DNA of 64,000 nt from Providencia vermicola (lineage in GTDB: Bacteria > Pseudomonadota > Gammaproteobacteria > Enterobacterales > Enterobacteriaceae), in NCBI RefSeq assembly GCF_010748935.1, contig NZ_CP048796.1, positions 313,001-377,000 on the forward strand. The letters run 5' to 3'. Both the position numbers and the translations under genes were made by a program. A model generated the notes under the pieces. It was not told the DNA's origin, did not search any database, and saw only the letters and a program-made list of their open reading frames with translations. Shown one piece after another: positions 39,560-51,632 of the stretch. Each line of letters begins with the position of its first letter. Position 1 is the first letter of the stretch.

Positions 39560-40342
39560 ATGCTGGCTGACGCACTACTTATCGCTTTAATTGCGGGGAT
39601 TGCTGGGGTCGATTTATTTAATGGCTTGACGCACTTTCATCGACCCGTGGTGATTGGCCCCATTGTTGGATTGATTTTAGGAGATGTTCAAACTGGATTA
39701 TTAGTCGGCGGAACATTGGAATTGGTTTGGATGGGAATGGTGCCACTTGCTGGGGCTCAACCACCTAACGTCGTTATTGGCGGCATTATTGGAACAACAT
39801 TTGCCATCATGACACAGGCTGATCCTAAAGTTGCTATCGGTATTGCGGTTCCATTTTCTATCGCCGTACAAGGTTGTATCACACTGTTGTTCACACTTTA
39901 TTCGCCTATGATGCATAAATGCGACGAAATGGTGAAAAAGCTCAATTGGCGCGGTATTGAGATGGTGAACTATTTTGGGATCCTTATTCTATTTTCTTTC
40001 TACTTTATTGTTGCTTTCTTACCCATTTACTTTGGTGCTGATGCCGCAAGTGCCATGGTACAAAAAGCGCCGCAATGGCTTTTGGATGGGTTAGCCGTAG
40101 CCGGTGGAATGATGCCAGCGATTGGTTTCTCATTACTGATGAAAATCATGATGAAAAAGACCTATGTTGCCTATTTTATTCTTGGTTTTATTTCAGTGAC
40201 GTTCTTAAACATGCCTATTATCGCGGTCGCGCTGGGGGCATTCGCAATCGCACTGATTGATTTCTTCAACCGTACTCGCAATGACAACAATGATAACGGC
40301 AGCTCACCGAAAGTTGCTCAGGAGATGAATGATGGCATTTAA
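39560..40342 (+). CDS. agaW: PTS EIIC component, mannose family (AgaW/AgaC-like)
   Basis: Membrane permease subunit. 260 residues, mostly hydrophobic, with the family motif GGTLELVWMGMVPLAGAQPPNVVIGGIIGT at about residues 52-81. The ribosome-binding site AAGGAGG is strong. The 3-prime end overlaps the start of agaE by up to 14 bases, indicating coupling of the two membrane subunits. Confidence 0.93.
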   Translation: MLADALLIALIAGIAGVDLFNGLTHFHRPVVIGPIVGLILGDVQTGLLVGGTLELVWMGMVPLAGAQPPNVVIGGIIGTTFAIMTQADPKVAIGIAVPFSIAVQGCITLLFTLYSPMMHKCDEMVKKLNWRGIEMVNYFGILILFSFYFIVAFLPIYFGADAASAMVQKAPQWLLDGLAVAGGMMPAIGFSLLMKIMMKKTYVAYFILGFISVTFLNMPIIAVALGAFAIALIDFFNRTRNDNNDNGSSPKVAQEMNDGI

Positions 40343-41225
40343 TGACAATGATGAAGCTCTGGCAGCAAAAGCGGAGCAGCGAATGGCTCAAGCGATGGCA
40401 ACGAGTCAGGTAGAGCGTGATGATTACCTTGATAGCGAACCTGCAACAGGGCTCACTAACCGTGATATTAACGTTATGGCGCTGCGCTCATTACTACTAC
40501 AGGCTTCTTTTAACTATGAACGTATGCAAGCGGGCGGCTGGCTTTATACGCTGATCCCAGCACTACGTAAAATTCATAAAAAGCCGGAAGACTTATCGAA
40601 TTCGATGAAAATGCACATGGAATTTATCAACGTGCACCCGTTTGATGTGACATTTTTATCGGGTTTAGTGCTGGCGATGGAGCGCAGTAAAGAAAAAATC
40701 TCGACGATTCGCGCTGTGAAAATAGCGTTAATGGGGCCGTTAGGTGGCATTGGGGATGCGCTGTTCTGGCTGACGTTATTGCCCATTTGTGCCGGTATTG
40801 GCGCCTCACTCGCTCTGCAAGGAAGTTTATTTGGTCCCATCATTTTCCTGCTGATGTTTAACATCGTGCATTTTGCGTTACGTTTTGGATTGGCTCATTA
40901 CGGCTATCGAGCAGGAACAAAAGCGATAGCCATGCTAAAAGCACACACAAAGAATATTTCTCATGCAGCTTCCATTGTTGGGATGACGGTGATCGGTGCC
41001 CTCGTGGCTTCTTATGTGCATCTCTCTACACCGTTAGTCATGACGGCCGGCGAAGCTAAAGTGGCGCTACAAACAGACGTATTAGACAAACTGATGCCAA
41101 ATTTATTGCCTCTCAGTTTTACATTGCTTGTCTACTGGCTAATGAAAAAGGGCTTTTCACCCGTGAAACTCATTGGTGTCACTGTGGTATTTGGCGTGCT
41201 TGGTAAATTAGTTGGATTCTTATAA
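40329..41225 (+). CDS. agaE: PTS EIID component, mannose family (AgaE/AgaD-like)
   Basis: Second membrane subunit, partner of the EIIC protein. 298 residues. The EIID signature runs from LLLQASFNYERMQAGGWLYTLIPALRKI through FINVHPFDVTFLSGLVLAMERS to MGPLGGIGDALFWLTLLPICAGIGASLA. The start is either of two adjacent ATG codons (40329, 40332) inside the end of agaW. Only one PTS is present, against two (agaVWEF and agaBCD) in E. coli strain C. Confidence 0.93.
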   Translation: MMAFNDNDEALAAKAEQRMAQAMATSQVERDDYLDSEPATGLTNRDINVMALRSLLLQASFNYERMQAGGWLYTLIPALRKIHKKPEDLSNSMKMHMEFINVHPFDVTFLSGLVLAMERSKEKISTIRAVKIALMGPLGGIGDALFWLTLLPICAGIGASLALQGSLFGPIIFLLMFNIVHFALRFGLAHYGYRAGTKAIAMLKAHTKNISHAASIVGMTVIGALVASYVHLSTPLVMTAGEAKVALQTDVLDKLMPNLLPLSFTLLVYWLMKKGFSPVKLIGVTVVFGVLGKLVGFL

Positions 41226-41236
41226 GGGGTTGGCAA

Positions 41237-41671
41237 ATGTTAGGTGTAGTGATTACAGGTCATGGGGGATTTGCGAGTGGCCTATTACAAGCAGTACAAC
41301 AGGTGATAGGCCCGCAAGAACAATGTGTTGCTATCGATTTTCCTGAAGGTATGTGTACCGACACGCTCCAGCAGGCCTTAAAAAAGGCGAGCCAGCAATG
41401 TGACCGAGGGGAGGGGGTTGTTTTTCTCACTGACTTATTAGGGGGATCTCCATTTCGGCAGGCGTCATTGATGGCGCTAGAAAATGAAAATTATCAAGTT
41501 ATCACCGGAACCAATATGCAAATGGCAGCAGAAATGATGCTAGAGCGCGACGGTATGTCAGTCGCCGAATTTCGAGATATGGCATTGGAATGTGGGCACC
41601 GCGGTTTAACCAGTTTGTGGCATGAGCAACAACGTGAAAAAGACGCTGTTGTGAATGATGATGGCATTTAA
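41237..41671 (+). CDS. agaF: PTS EIIA component, mannose family (AgaF)
   Basis: Cytoplasmic EIIA that takes the phosphoryl group from HPr and passes it to the EIIB. 144 residues. The phosphorylated His9 lies in VVITGHGGFASGLL, and VVFLTDLLGGSPFRQA near residue 62 is the conserved second motif. It completes an A-B-C-D mannose-type permease with the three genes before it. Confidence 0.93.
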   Translation: MLGVVITGHGGFASGLLQAVQQVIGPQEQCVAIDFPEGMCTDTLQQALKKASQQCDRGEGVVFLTDLLGGSPFRQASLMALENENYQVITGTNMQMAAEMMLERDGMSVAEFRDMALECGHRGLTSLWHEQQREKDAVVNDDGI

Positions 41672-42535
<864 letters not shown>

Positions 42536-42579
42536 GTGGCACTCACTTATACATACAAGAGGCATTGATAGGATGTAAG

Positions 42580-43728
42580 ATGATTAAATCAAATAAGCAG
42601 ATATATGTTCGTAGGGCATTATTGCCTTCGGGGTGGGCGGATAATGTTTTAGTCATATTGGATGATCATGGGGGTATCCAGCGTGTGATCCCGAATACGC
42701 AGTCTGCGGAACAGCCGTCGCCATTCACATTATTACCTGCACTTATTGATACCCATATTCACGGAAGCGCGGGTGCTGATGTGATGGATGCGACCCATGA
42801 ATCACTCAATAATATCTCTCGTTTCTTAGCATCAAAAGGTGTTGGTGCGTTTTTGGCAACAACAGTCACTGCTCATCATAACGCTATTGAACGAGCATTG
42901 GTTCAAGTTAAAAACAGCCAAAAACAAGGTGTGGATGGTGCCGAAATTTTAGGGAGCTATCTTGAAGGGCCATTTTTTACGGCACAACATAAAGGGGCTC
43001 ATCCACAACATTTATTACATCAACCGGAAAAAGCGTTATTACAGCGATGGATAGCGGTTGCAGAAGGTAGTTTAAAATGTGTGGCGCTAGCCCCTGAGCA
43101 TCCAACGTCACTTGAGCTAATACCTTGGTTAAAGTCACAGGGAGTGCGTGTCATGATTGGTCATTCAAGTGCAGATTATGCATTAACGCAACAAGGGTTA
43201 AATCAAGGTGCGGATGGGGTTGTCCATTGCTACAACGGAATGAATGGTCTACACCACCGTGAGCCGGGTATGGTTGGTGCTGCATTAACTCACGACCAAT
43301 GTCAGGTGGAATTAATCTGTGATGGTCACCATGTGCATCCAGCTGCAATCAACGTGGTTTACCGCTGTTGTGGGGAACGTTTGTTGTTGATTACAGATGC
43401 AATGCGTGCGGCCGGCATGCCAGATGGTGAATACTCTCTCGGTGAAATGACGGTTCAGATGAAAAATGGTGTCGTTCGAACAGAAAGCGGTAGTCTCGCG
43501 GGGAGTACCTTGACCTTAGAACGGGGAGTGAGCACGCTACAGCAAGCTTGCAATATATCTTTCGCACAAGCATGGCTACATGGCAGTTTATATCCGGCAA
43601 AAGCGTTAGGGATTGCTGACCGTTTGGGTTCCATCGCGCCTGGTAAGCAAGCGAATTTAACACTCTGTGATACCGCAGGAGAAATACAGGCTACTTTTGT
43701 GCAGGGTAAGTTGGTTTTTCAGCGATAA
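42580..43728 (+). CDS. agaA: N-acetylgalactosamine-6-phosphate deacetylase (AgaA/NagA family)
   Basis: Removes the acetyl group from GalNAc-6-phosphate ahead of AgaS. The start at 42580 (MIKSNKQIYVRRALLPSGW) has the GATAGGATG ribosome-binding site and gives 382 residues; an upstream in-frame start at 42511 lies inside kbaY. Metal motif DTHIHGSAGAD near residue 57, Glu in GSYLEGPFF near 128, IGHSSA near 192, CYNGMNGLHHREPGMVGA near 220 and the catalytic Asp in LLITDAMRAAG near 270. Last gene of the aga operon. Confidence 0.92.
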   Translation: MIKSNKQIYVRRALLPSGWADNVLVILDDHGGIQRVIPNTQSAEQPSPFTLLPALIDTHIHGSAGADVMDATHESLNNISRFLASKGVGAFLATTVTAHHNAIERALVQVKNSQKQGVDGAEILGSYLEGPFFTAQHKGAHPQHLLHQPEKALLQRWIAVAEGSLKCVALAPEHPTSLELIPWLKSQGVRVMIGHSSADYALTQQGLNQGADGVVHCYNGMNGLHHREPGMVGAALTHDQCQVELICDGHHVHPAAINVVYRCCGERLLLITDAMRAAGMPDGEYSLGEMTVQMKNGVVRTESGSLAGSTLTLERGVSTLQQACNISFAQAWLHGSLYPAKALGIADRLGSIAPGKQANLTLCDTAGEIQATFVQGKLVFQR

Positions 43729-43733
43729 ACTGA

Positions 43734-43765
43734 TTTAGGGTATGTGATGTCATACCCTAAAGCTG
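43734..43765 (+). terminator. Hairpin after the aga operon
   Basis: An 11-base perfect stem (43734-43744 with 43751-43761) with a six-base loop, six bases after the agaA stop. No T run follows. Confidence 0.5.
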
Positions 43766-44053
43766 AAATCGTTTAATCGAATGAATGCTTGTAGAGTTAA
43801 GAATTATTATTTTATTAATTAAGAATAATTTGTTATCAGTATGTAAATATAATCCCATGATTTTTATATGGAAAATGGTTTAGATAAATTGGATTACTTG
43901 ATTTAAATAGGCTATTTTCCTGCCTCGGCTGTGTTATGATACCCGCCCCTTATTATTTTTCACTGCTTTTTAGCTCGTATTCTGATTGCTAATGGTAGTA
44001 AACTATGCTGGGGATATAATATATAATGATAAAAATCAGTCGGATAGGCTACT
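43766..44053. other. AT-rich leader of pabA
   Basis: About 290 bases without an open frame, presumably the pabA promoter region. TATGAT near 43936 could be a -10 box. Nothing else stands out. Confidence 0.35.
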
Positions 44054-44629
44054 ATGCTTTTACTTATTGATAATTACGATTCATTTACTTATAACTTATA
44101 TCAATACTTTTGCGAATTAGGCGCAGAAGTACTCGTTAAACGTAATGATGAAATTTCTATCGAAGAGATAGAATTATTAGCGCCTACACACCTAGTGATC
44201 TCACCAGGACCTTGCACGCCTGATGAGGCAGGGATCTCTCTTGAAGCCATTAAATATTTTGCAGGTAAAATTCCAATTTTAGGGATTTGCCTTGGTCATC
44301 AAGCGATCGGTCAAGCCTTTGGAGCCACGGTTGTGAAAGCAAGAGAAGTGATGCACGGCAAGACTTCTGCTATTCATCATAATCATCAAGGGGTTTTTAA
44401 AGGGTTAAATAGGCCGCTTACAGTAACTCGTTATCATTCCCTCGTCATTGCCGCGGAAACATTGCCAGCATCTTTTGATGTGTCCGCATGGTCACTGAAT
44501 AACGGTGATGTGGATGAAATTATGGGAATACGTCATAAAACCCTACCAATCGAAGGTGTTCAGTTTCACCCAGAAAGTATTTTGAGTGAGCAAGGTCATG
44601 ATCTACTGAATAATTTCCTAAAATACTAG
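44054..44629 (+). CDS. pabA: Aminodeoxychorismate synthase glutamine amidotransferase subunit
   Basis: Glutaminase subunit that feeds ammonia to PabB for p-aminobenzoate and hence folate. 191 residues. Class I amidotransferase: [15 protein letters not shown] at the start, oxyanion loop [12 protein letters not shown] near residue 55, nucleophile Cys in [12 protein letters not shown] near residue 79, and His/Glu in [11 protein letters not shown] near residue 170. It precedes argD, the same pairing as in E. coli. Confidence 0.95.
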   Translation: MLLLIDNYDSFTYNLYQYFCELGAEVLVKRNDEISIEEIELLAPTHLVISPGPCTPDEAGISLEAIKYFAGKIPILGICLGHQAIGQAFGATVVKAREVMHGKTSAIHHNHQGVFKGLNRPLTVTRYHSLVIAAETLPASFDVSAWSLNNGDVDEIMGIRHKTLPIEGVQFHPESILSEQGHDLLNNFLKY

Positions 44630-44696
44630 ATTTTGCTTATTTCAACAAAAAAATAAAATTCACTTCATCACTCGCTTAGCTATTGCTCTTTTGTGA

Positions 44697-45980
<1,284 letters not shown>

Positions 45981-45989
45981 ATGTCTTTT

Positions 45990-46022
45990 ACTCAAAGAGG
46001 TATTAACCTCTTTGAGTTTTTA
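45990..46022 (+). terminator. Terminator of argD
   Basis: A 12-base perfect stem (45990-46001 with 46006-46017) with a four-base loop, then a T run. It could serve the opposite unknown gene as well. Confidence 0.85.
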
Positions 46023-46046
46023 ACCATTGATGAGTAGATTAGATCA

Positions 46047-47141
46047 TTATCTTTTTTTGTATAACCTTTCCACTGACGCCTGCTGATCCTCTAATGTCGC
46101 AAATGTTTTTCGAATAATAACAGGAGCATTTTGAGCATTATTTGGAGTAATCGTTTTTTTTATTTTACGAGAACTTTGCGTGCTTATATTTTTTGTGTGA
46201 TTAATGCGGTTTCCCTTATTTTGTATTTGTTGGGGATCTGCCTTGTTGTGAGTCTCAGAAACGCAAGGAGATAATGCTATTCCAGTCAGACCTCTTTTAA
46301 CTTGCCCATTTATAATGACGCGTCCAGTGCCTTGAGAATGAGAAGAGATGACATGAGCGGTCTGATGAATTGACTGTTCCTTTTTCGGTGGATTGAGTTC
46401 CTTAGTCGTGGTGGCTATTTTGAGAGGAATGCGACTTCCTTTTTGATATGAAATTGGTTTCGGTTGAGTGAAGTGTTTAATAATGGTGTCTTTCTCGGAT
46501 TGAGTTTGTTCTTTTTTATCCATATACCAAACTAAATCCAGTTCTGAATAGTTTGTACCAATAAGGCTTGCATTGAGTTCTGATTTTTTCAGGTAGAGCA
46601 TTGAGCGATCTTTTAGAGATTCAGCAGAATAGCGATTAGCCTCTAATTTATCTAACACGTGATGATATTTAGATTTCAACTGCTCAAGTTTTTGTTGAAG
46701 ATGACATTCAGACGTCGGTCTCTTCACATTTAATGGGGAGGTTGATTGGTTATCACAGATATGACGCTCATTTGTTTTAATCGTATTTTTTGACATGCTT
46801 GGTTTTAATGAATAGGAAAAGGGTAACGATAATGAGGGTAAAGAAGGGAGCTGGCTCTTATTGAGAATATTGGCGGTATTGATTGCCGCATCGATTTTAG
46901 TTTGCTGTACCTGACATGCATTATCATCGTATTTTACGGGTGTCGATAAGGTGATTGAGGTTGGCTTAGTGCTATGTATTTCGTTAAGAAACTTATACTT
47001 TGCTTCTAGATTATTTCTTTTTATACGACATGATTCAGCGATTGTTTCAGTTGTCAGATTGCCACGTTTGAGCATCTCTGCATGAGCCGCTACTGTTTGG
47101 TTGATATATTTTACGGATGGGTGATGTTGACTTGTTTTCAT
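46047..47141 (-). CDS. Protein of unknown function between argD and crp
   Basis: 364 residues with no family I recognise. No signal peptide and no membrane segment. It is rich in Lys, Thr, Ser, Asn and Gln with long low-complexity stretches, so it is probably largely disordered; residues 147-187 could form a coiled coil. An AAAGG ribosome-binding site stands 10 bases before the ATG, which supports expression. The AT-rich composition differs from argD and crp on either side. In E. coli the unrelated membrane protein gene yhfK occupies this place. A secreted effector or substrate of another system is possible but unproven. Confidence 0.6.
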   Translation of the reverse strand: MKTSQHHPSVKYINQTVAAHAEMLKRGNLTTETIAESCRIKRNNLEAKYKFLNEIHSTKPTSITLSTPVKYDDNACQVQQTKIDAAINTANILNKSQLPSLPSLSLPFSYSLKPSMSKNTIKTNERHICDNQSTSPLNVKRPTSECHLQQKLEQLKSKYHHVLDKLEANRYSAESLKDRSMLYLKKSELNASLIGTNYSELDLVWYMDKKEQTQSEKDTIIKHFTQPKPISYQKGSRIPLKIATTTKELNPPKKEQSIHQTAHVISSHSQGTGRVIINGQVKRGLTGIALSPCVSETHNKADPQQIQNKGNRINHTKNISTQSSRKIKKTITPNNAQNAPVIIRKTFATLEDQQASVERLYKKR

Positions 47142-47259
47142 TTTAATAAAACCTTTAAATAATAGTATATTAATTATTCTAGATTTTATTTTTTAGTGGA
47201 TATGAATAATATAAAATAACGATACTTATGCTATTTGCTGGTTTTGTGGTGATATCGAA

Positions 47260-47296
47260 GGAAAATGGCTCTATATCAAAGATATAAAGCCATTAT
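47260..47296 (-). terminator. Hairpin after crp
   Basis: On the minus strand, about 30 bases after the crp stop: a stem of about 14 bases with one mismatch (47264-47277 with 47281-47294), followed by TTCC. AT-rich, moderate strength. Confidence 0.5.
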
Positions 47297-47323
47297 GCAA
47301 TTGAGGTCAGACGAATTATAGGT

Positions 47324-47956
47324 TTATCGAGTACCGTACACCACGATAGTTTTACCATGCGCGGAGATAAGGTTTTGGTCTTCTAGCATTTTTAAGATGC
47401 GACCAACCGTTTCGCGGGAACAACCGACAATTTGGCCAATCTCTTGGCGTGTGATCTTAATTTGCATTCCATCTGGATGCGTCATCGCATCGGGTTGTTT
47501 CGCTAAATTAAGTAGCGTTTGAGCAATACGGCCTGTGACATCAAGGAAAGCCAGATTACCGACTTTTTCTGATGTGGTTTGTAGGCGGCTTGCCATTTGC
47601 GCGGAAAGGCGCATAAGGATATCAGGGTTAACCTGAATAAGCTGACGAAATTTTTTATAAGAAATTTCAGCGACTTCGCAGGCACTTTTTGCTCTGACCC
47701 AAGCTGAACGTTCTTGCCCTTCTTCAAATAACCCTAGTTCACCAATGAAGTCTCCCTGATTTAAATAGGAGAGGATCATTTCTTTGCCTTCTTCATCTTT
47801 GATTAAAACAGCCACTGAGCCTTTAACGATATAGTAAAGGGTTTCTGCTTTTTCACCCTGATGGATCAGAGTGCTCTTGGATGGATATTTATGAATATGG
47901 CAGTGTGACAAAAACCATTCAAGAGTAGGGTCTGTTTGTGGCTTGCCGAGAACCAT
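47324..47956 (-). CDS. crp: cAMP-activated global regulator CRP
   Basis: Master regulator of carbon catabolism. 210 residues, as in E. coli. The N-terminal cAMP-binding domain has [19 protein letters not shown] with the Arg and Ser that contact cAMP. The C-terminal helix-turn-helix has [27 protein letters not shown]. It is divergent from yhfA. Two matching CRP sites occur in this window, before the aga operon and murQP. Confidence 0.98.
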   Translation of the reverse strand: MVLGKPQTDPTLEWFLSHCHIHKYPSKSTLIHQGEKAETLYYIVKGSVAVLIKDEEGKEMILSYLNQGDFIGELGLFEEGQERSAWVRAKSACEVAEISYKKFRQLIQVNPDILMRLSAQMASRLQTTSEKVGNLAFLDVTGRIAQTLLNLAKQPDAMTHPDGMQIKITRQEIGQIVGCSRETVGRILKMLEDQNLISAHGKTIVVYGTR

Positions 47957-48262
47957 TAGCGTTATCCTCTGTATGTTAATACAGCCATTCGGTTAATCGT
48001 CACCAGAATAGCTGGTTTTTTAAAGTCACTAGCTTAGCATATTAATTCGCATTATAGAGCAAGTTAATACCAACACTATAATATAATCAATTGAAACCTT
48101 GAGTTTTGATCTTAACCCTATCAGGTGGAACTTTGTTTGTAACATATTAAACTCAGAAAGTCTTGTTTTTATCGATTCAGCATCATAAAGCGCCTATTTG
48201 ATTGAAAGGGTTTATGTAACAATGTAATCTTTTAGATAAACTTTTTCCTAGGGGAATAAAAT
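47957..48262. other. Divergent crp/yhfA control region
   Basis: 306 bases without an open frame. It must carry promoters for both genes. I looked for the autoregulatory CRP palindrome known in E. coli and saw no convincing TGTGA-N6-TCACA match. Confidence 0.4.
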
Positions 48263-48667
48263 ATGGAAGCAAGAGTTAAATGGGTTGAAGGGCTCTCTTT
48301 TTTAGGCGAATCGGCTTCAGGTCATCAAGTTATGATGGACGGTAATTCCGGTGATAAAGCGCCTAGCCCAATGGAAATGGTCTTGATGGCTGCGGGCGGT
48401 TGTAGTGCTGTTGATGTTGTTTCTATTTTACAAAAAGGCCGTAATGACGTGAGGGGTTGTGAAGTTAAATTAACGTCACAGCGTAGGGATGAAGCACCTC
48501 GTTATTTTACCCATATTAATTTGCACTTTATTGTAACGGGAACGGATTTAACGGAAAAAACGGTTGAACGCGCTGTTCAGCTTTCTGCTGAAAAATATTG
48601 CTCGGTCTCATTAATGTTAGAAAAAGCCGTCACTGTTACCCACAGTTTTGAAATCAAAAACCAATAA
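48263..48667 (+). CDS. yhfA: OsmC-family protein YhfA
   Basis: 134 residues with the OsmC/Ohr fold. Of the two redox cysteines of peroxidase members, one is in AAGGCSAVDVVSILQKGR near residue 52 and the other in SAEKYCSVSLML near residue 113. The activity of the YhfA subgroup is not established; thiol-dependent peroxide reduction is a plausible inference. It is divergent from crp, as in E. coli. Confidence 0.93.
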   Translation: MEARVKWVEGLSFLGESASGHQVMMDGNSGDKAPSPMEMVLMAAGGCSAVDVVSILQKGRNDVRGCEVKLTSQRRDEAPRYFTHINLHFIVTGTDLTEKTVERAVQLSAEKYCSVSLMLEKAVTVTHSFEIKNQ

Positions 48668-48699
48668 TTTATTTATTAATTATATAATTTTTTTAATTT

Positions 48700-48740
48700 A
48701 TGATGCTTATTTTAAATAATAATAAGCATCATTTATTATT
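48700..48740. terminator. Bidirectional terminator between yhfA and prkB
   Basis: A 12-base perfect stem (48700-48711 with 48721-48732) with a nine-base loop, T-rich on both sides, between two convergent genes. Confidence 0.75.
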
Positions 48741-49608
48741 AATCATGTTTTCTTTTTATGAGTTTTTCGACCAACGGTGTCATGATTAACTCCATCGCTA
48801 ATCCTAATTTTCCACCTGGTACAACGATAGTGTTCATTGCGGATATAAAAGAACCATTTAACATCGACAATAAATAAGGGAAGTCGATCTGTTCTAGCCC
48901 CCTAAAACGAATGACAATGAAACTTTCATCTTGTGAAGGAATCGCTTTAGCGGAAAATGGATTGGATGTATCGACAGTCGGTACACGTTGGAAATTAATA
49001 TGGGTACGTGAAAATTGAGGGGTAATATAATTAATATAGTCACCCATTGAGCGTACGACGGAATCCATGACGGCTTCTCGTGAATGCCCCCGTTCTGTTG
49101 TATCGCGGATCAATTTTTGGATCCATTCAAGGTTAACGATTGGAACCACACCCACTAATAAATCGACGTACTGTGCGACATCGTTTTCAGGCGTGACGAC
49201 ACCGCCATGCAAGCCTTCATAGAATAAAACATCACTATTTGCAGGTAAGGGTTCCCACGGTGTGAATGTGCCAGGCTGAAGCCCATAGGGTACAGCTTCA
49301 TCATAGGTATGAAGGTATTTACGTGATTGACCTCCACCCTGTAAGCTGTAATCTAATAAGGTCTGTTCTAACAATGAAAAATCATTCGCTTCGGGACCAA
49401 AATAGCTGATATGGCGGCCTTGTTCTCTTGCTTTGCGAATCGCCATATCCATTTCTGGACGCGTATAACGGTGGAAACTATCCCCTTCTAATGTTGCCGC
49501 TTGGATATTTAACTGATGGAATATTTTACGAAATGCTAAGCTTGTGGAGGTGGTTCCGGCACCACTAGAACCAGTAATTGCAATAATTGGGTGCTTTTTT
49601 GACATCAT
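48739..49608 (-). CDS. prkB: Phosphoribulokinase-like protein PrkB
   Basis: 289 residues, P-loop kinase of the phosphoribulokinase/uridine kinase superfamily. Walker A GSSGAGTTSTS near residue 13, then EGDSFHRYTRPEMD near 41 and FYEGLHGGVV near 127. Enterobacteria have no Calvin cycle, so the true substrate is unclear. It is followed by yheU and yheT upstream in the same direction, the E. coli order. Confidence 0.93.
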   Translation of the reverse strand: MMSKKHPIIAITGSSGAGTTSTSLAFRKIFHQLNIQAATLEGDSFHRYTRPEMDMAIRKAREQGRHISYFGPEANDFSLLEQTLLDYSLQGGGQSRKYLHTYDEAVPYGLQPGTFTPWEPLPANSDVLFYEGLHGGVVTPENDVAQYVDLLVGVVPIVNLEWIQKLIRDTTERGHSREAVMDSVVRSMGDYINYITPQFSRTHINFQRVPTVDTSNPFSAKAIPSQDESFIVIRFRGLEQIDFPYLLSMLNGSFISAMNTIVVPGGKLGLAMELIMTPLVEKLIKRKHD

Positions 49609-49664
49609 GGACTCCCTGTGCTGCGTTTGCGTCCATGCTTATTAAAATCATGAGCGAAACGGGT

Positions 49665-49883
49665 TTACGGGCGAAACTGACTTTTTGGCATAAAATTAAC
49701 AGATTCATGTAATTCTGACCAGACTAGCACAATTTCTCCTGAAACTAACAGCCGTTTTACGTCGTCTACCTTTTGTTGTAACGACTTTTCATGTTCACCA
49801 TAATCTGTTCCTTCACGTAAGACATAAGCTTCGATCAGGTTTTCTAAAGTGTCAGGGTCTAAATCTTTCCAAGGAATAATCAT
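49665..49883 (-). CDS. yheU: YheU family protein (UPF0270)
   Basis: 72 residues. The start [32 protein letters not shown] is the family signature. Acidic, cytoplasmic, function unknown. It starts 5 bases after the yheT stop, so the two are co-transcribed. Confidence 0.94.
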   Translation of the reverse strand: MIIPWKDLDPDTLENLIEAYVLREGTDYGEHEKSLQQKVDDVKRLLVSGEIVLVWSELHESVNFMPKSQFRP

Positions 49884-49888
49884 GACGT

Positions 49889-50863
49889 TTATTTACTTAA
49901 ATATGCTGTTAACCATTGAGGAATACGTTTTTCTAACCACATTTCTGGTTTCCTAAAGGAACCGCTAACAAAACCAACATGTCCACCATGTTCAGTCATT
50001 TGATATTCGATATTCGCGGGTAAATGTGCTAAATCAGGCACGACATCAGGTGCCATAAAAGGGTCATCTTTGGCATGAATGATTAATGTCGGTTTGGTAA
50101 TACGGGGTAACCTTGGTAACGCACTGCATTTTTGATAATAATCTGTCGCATTTTCGAAACCATGGATCCTAGCCGTGATCACATCATCGAACTCACGAAT
50201 ACGTTTTAGTTGCTTCAATTGCGCTAAATTTAGGGGTAATGAACCTGGGTAACGCACCAGTTTGCGTGTGGCATTACGTTTCAATCCATTCAGTAAATAA
50301 CGTTGATAGAATTGGGAAAACCCCTTTTCCATGCGAATCGAACAAGGTTCTAGCATCAAAGGAGCAGATACGACAACCCCTGCATCAAGGTCTGCCTCAT
50401 CACCACTTTCCGCTAAATAGCAAGCAAGCATATTACCACCAAGAGAATAGCCAACAGCAGCGGTTGGAACATTTCCCCAAGTCTGTTTTAGCCAATGCAA
50501 AAAATACCGCGCATCACTGGTTTCACCTGAGTGATAAATCCGCTTTTGACGATTCGGTTCACCACTACAACCTCGGAAATGCATGATCACCCCTAACCAA
50601 CCGTGATTCTGGGCGCTTTCTAACATGCCATGAGCATAAGGGCTTTTAAAACTACCTTCTAAGCCATGAAATATCACTAAACGCGGTTTATCGCGTGCCA
50701 GCTCAGGGGCTTCACTCCAAGCAAGGTCGATAAAGTCACCGTCAGGTAACTCAAGTCGTTGCCAAATAGGCTTAATTTTCGGTGTACGTCGAAAGATCCT
50801 TGGCAATAATGTTTGAAGGTGTGGATTCTTAGCCCAGTTGATTGGTCGAAAGTTTTCTGACAT
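49889..50863 (-). CDS. yheT: Alpha/beta hydrolase YheT
   Basis: 324 residues from the start at 50863 ([26 protein letters not shown]), preceded by AAGG; an in-frame ATG at 50935 adds 24 unconserved residues. Hydrolase family with [16 protein letters not shown] for the oxyanion region, nucleophile in [11 protein letters not shown] near residue 146, Asp in HAKDDPFM near 272 and His in EHGGHVGF near 300. The substrate is unknown; the family is related to embryo-specific protein type esterases. Confidence 0.93.
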   Translation of the reverse strand: MSENFRPINWAKNPHLQTLLPRIFRRTPKIKPIWQRLELPDGDFIDLAWSEAPELARDKPRLVIFHGLEGSFKSPYAHGMLESAQNHGWLGVIMHFRGCSGEPNRQKRIYHSGETSDARYFLHWLKQTWGNVPTAAVGYSLGGNMLACYLAESGDEADLDAGVVVSAPLMLEPCSIRMEKGFSQFYQRYLLNGLKRNATRKLVRYPGSLPLNLAQLKQLKRIREFDDVITARIHGFENATDYYQKCSALPRLPRITKPTLIIHAKDDPFMAPDVVPDLAHLPANIEYQMTEHGGHVGFVSGSFRKPEMWLEKRIPQWLTAYLSK

Positions 50864-50958
50864 AGCCTTATTTAATTTAGTAATACCCTTGTGGGGCACA
50901 TAACATACTGTTATTTTTTTGTGATGCAAGTGCACTTAATCGTTAGGATTGATTATAA

Positions 50959-51564
50959 ATGAGTCTAGGACTAGTTTTTTCACTTTTTACGTTTCTATTT
51001 ATTGCAGCAATAACACCCGGTCCTAACAACATGTTGTTAACATCAAGCACTGCCAATTATGGTTTCCGTCGCAGTGTTCCCTTATTATTGGGGATCATGT
51101 TGGGTATGCAGTCTATACTTTACCTTTCCGCGTTTGGTGTTGCAGCGCTTTTATTGCTTTATCCCGCATTACATATCGGCATGAAAATCGTTGGTAGTAT
51201 ATATTTATTGTGGTTGGCATGGAAAACCGCAACAGCCAGCTATTCACCATTGAAAACAGAGAGTACCGTTGCCAAAAACATCAAATGGTATCAAGGTGGG
51301 TTGTTACAATTTTTAAATCCAAAAGCTTGGATGATGGGGCTCGGTGCTGTCGGTAGTTATAGTCTCCCCGGAGAACTGTTTACTCAATCGATTATTATAA
51401 TGAGTATTGCCGTGGTCATGGTTAATTTAGTGGCAGGGGTAATTTGGATGGCTGGCGGAGTCTTCATTGGCCATTTTTTAAGAAGCCGTCGTGCGTGGTT
51501 TATTTTTAATATAGTGATGGGACTATTAACGGCAGCTTGCGTCCTCTTGATTTGGCTTGAATAA
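50959..51564 (+). CDS. LysE/RhtB-family amino acid exporter
   Basis: 201 residues with about six membrane helices. FLFIAAITPGPNNMLLTSSTANYGFRRSVPLLLGIMLG is the LysE signature, and LLQFLNPKAWMMGLGAVGSY the second conserved motif. The substrate cannot be told. It is divergent from yheT and forms the left end of the insertion between yheT and yheS. Confidence 0.9.
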   Translation: MSLGLVFSLFTFLFIAAITPGPNNMLLTSSTANYGFRRSVPLLLGIMLGMQSILYLSAFGVAALLLLYPALHIGMKIVGSIYLLWLAWKTATASYSPLKTESTVAKNIKWYQGGLLQFLNPKAWMMGLGAVGSYSLPGELFTQSIIIMSIAVVMVNLVAGVIWMAGGVFIGHFLRSRRAWFIFNIVMGLLTAACVLLIWLE

Positions 51565-51596
51565 AAATGTGCGGTAAACGGCAAAAAGCCCTTATG

Positions 51597-51630
51597 AAGG
51601 GGGGAGCCTAATCATTGTGGCCCCCCTATC
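51597..51630. terminator. GC-rich hairpin between convergent exporter gene and murP
   Basis: G-rich arm at 51599-51608 pairs with C-rich arm at 51619-51626 with one bulged A. It lies between the two stop codons. Confidence 0.4.
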
Positions 51631-51632
51631 AT

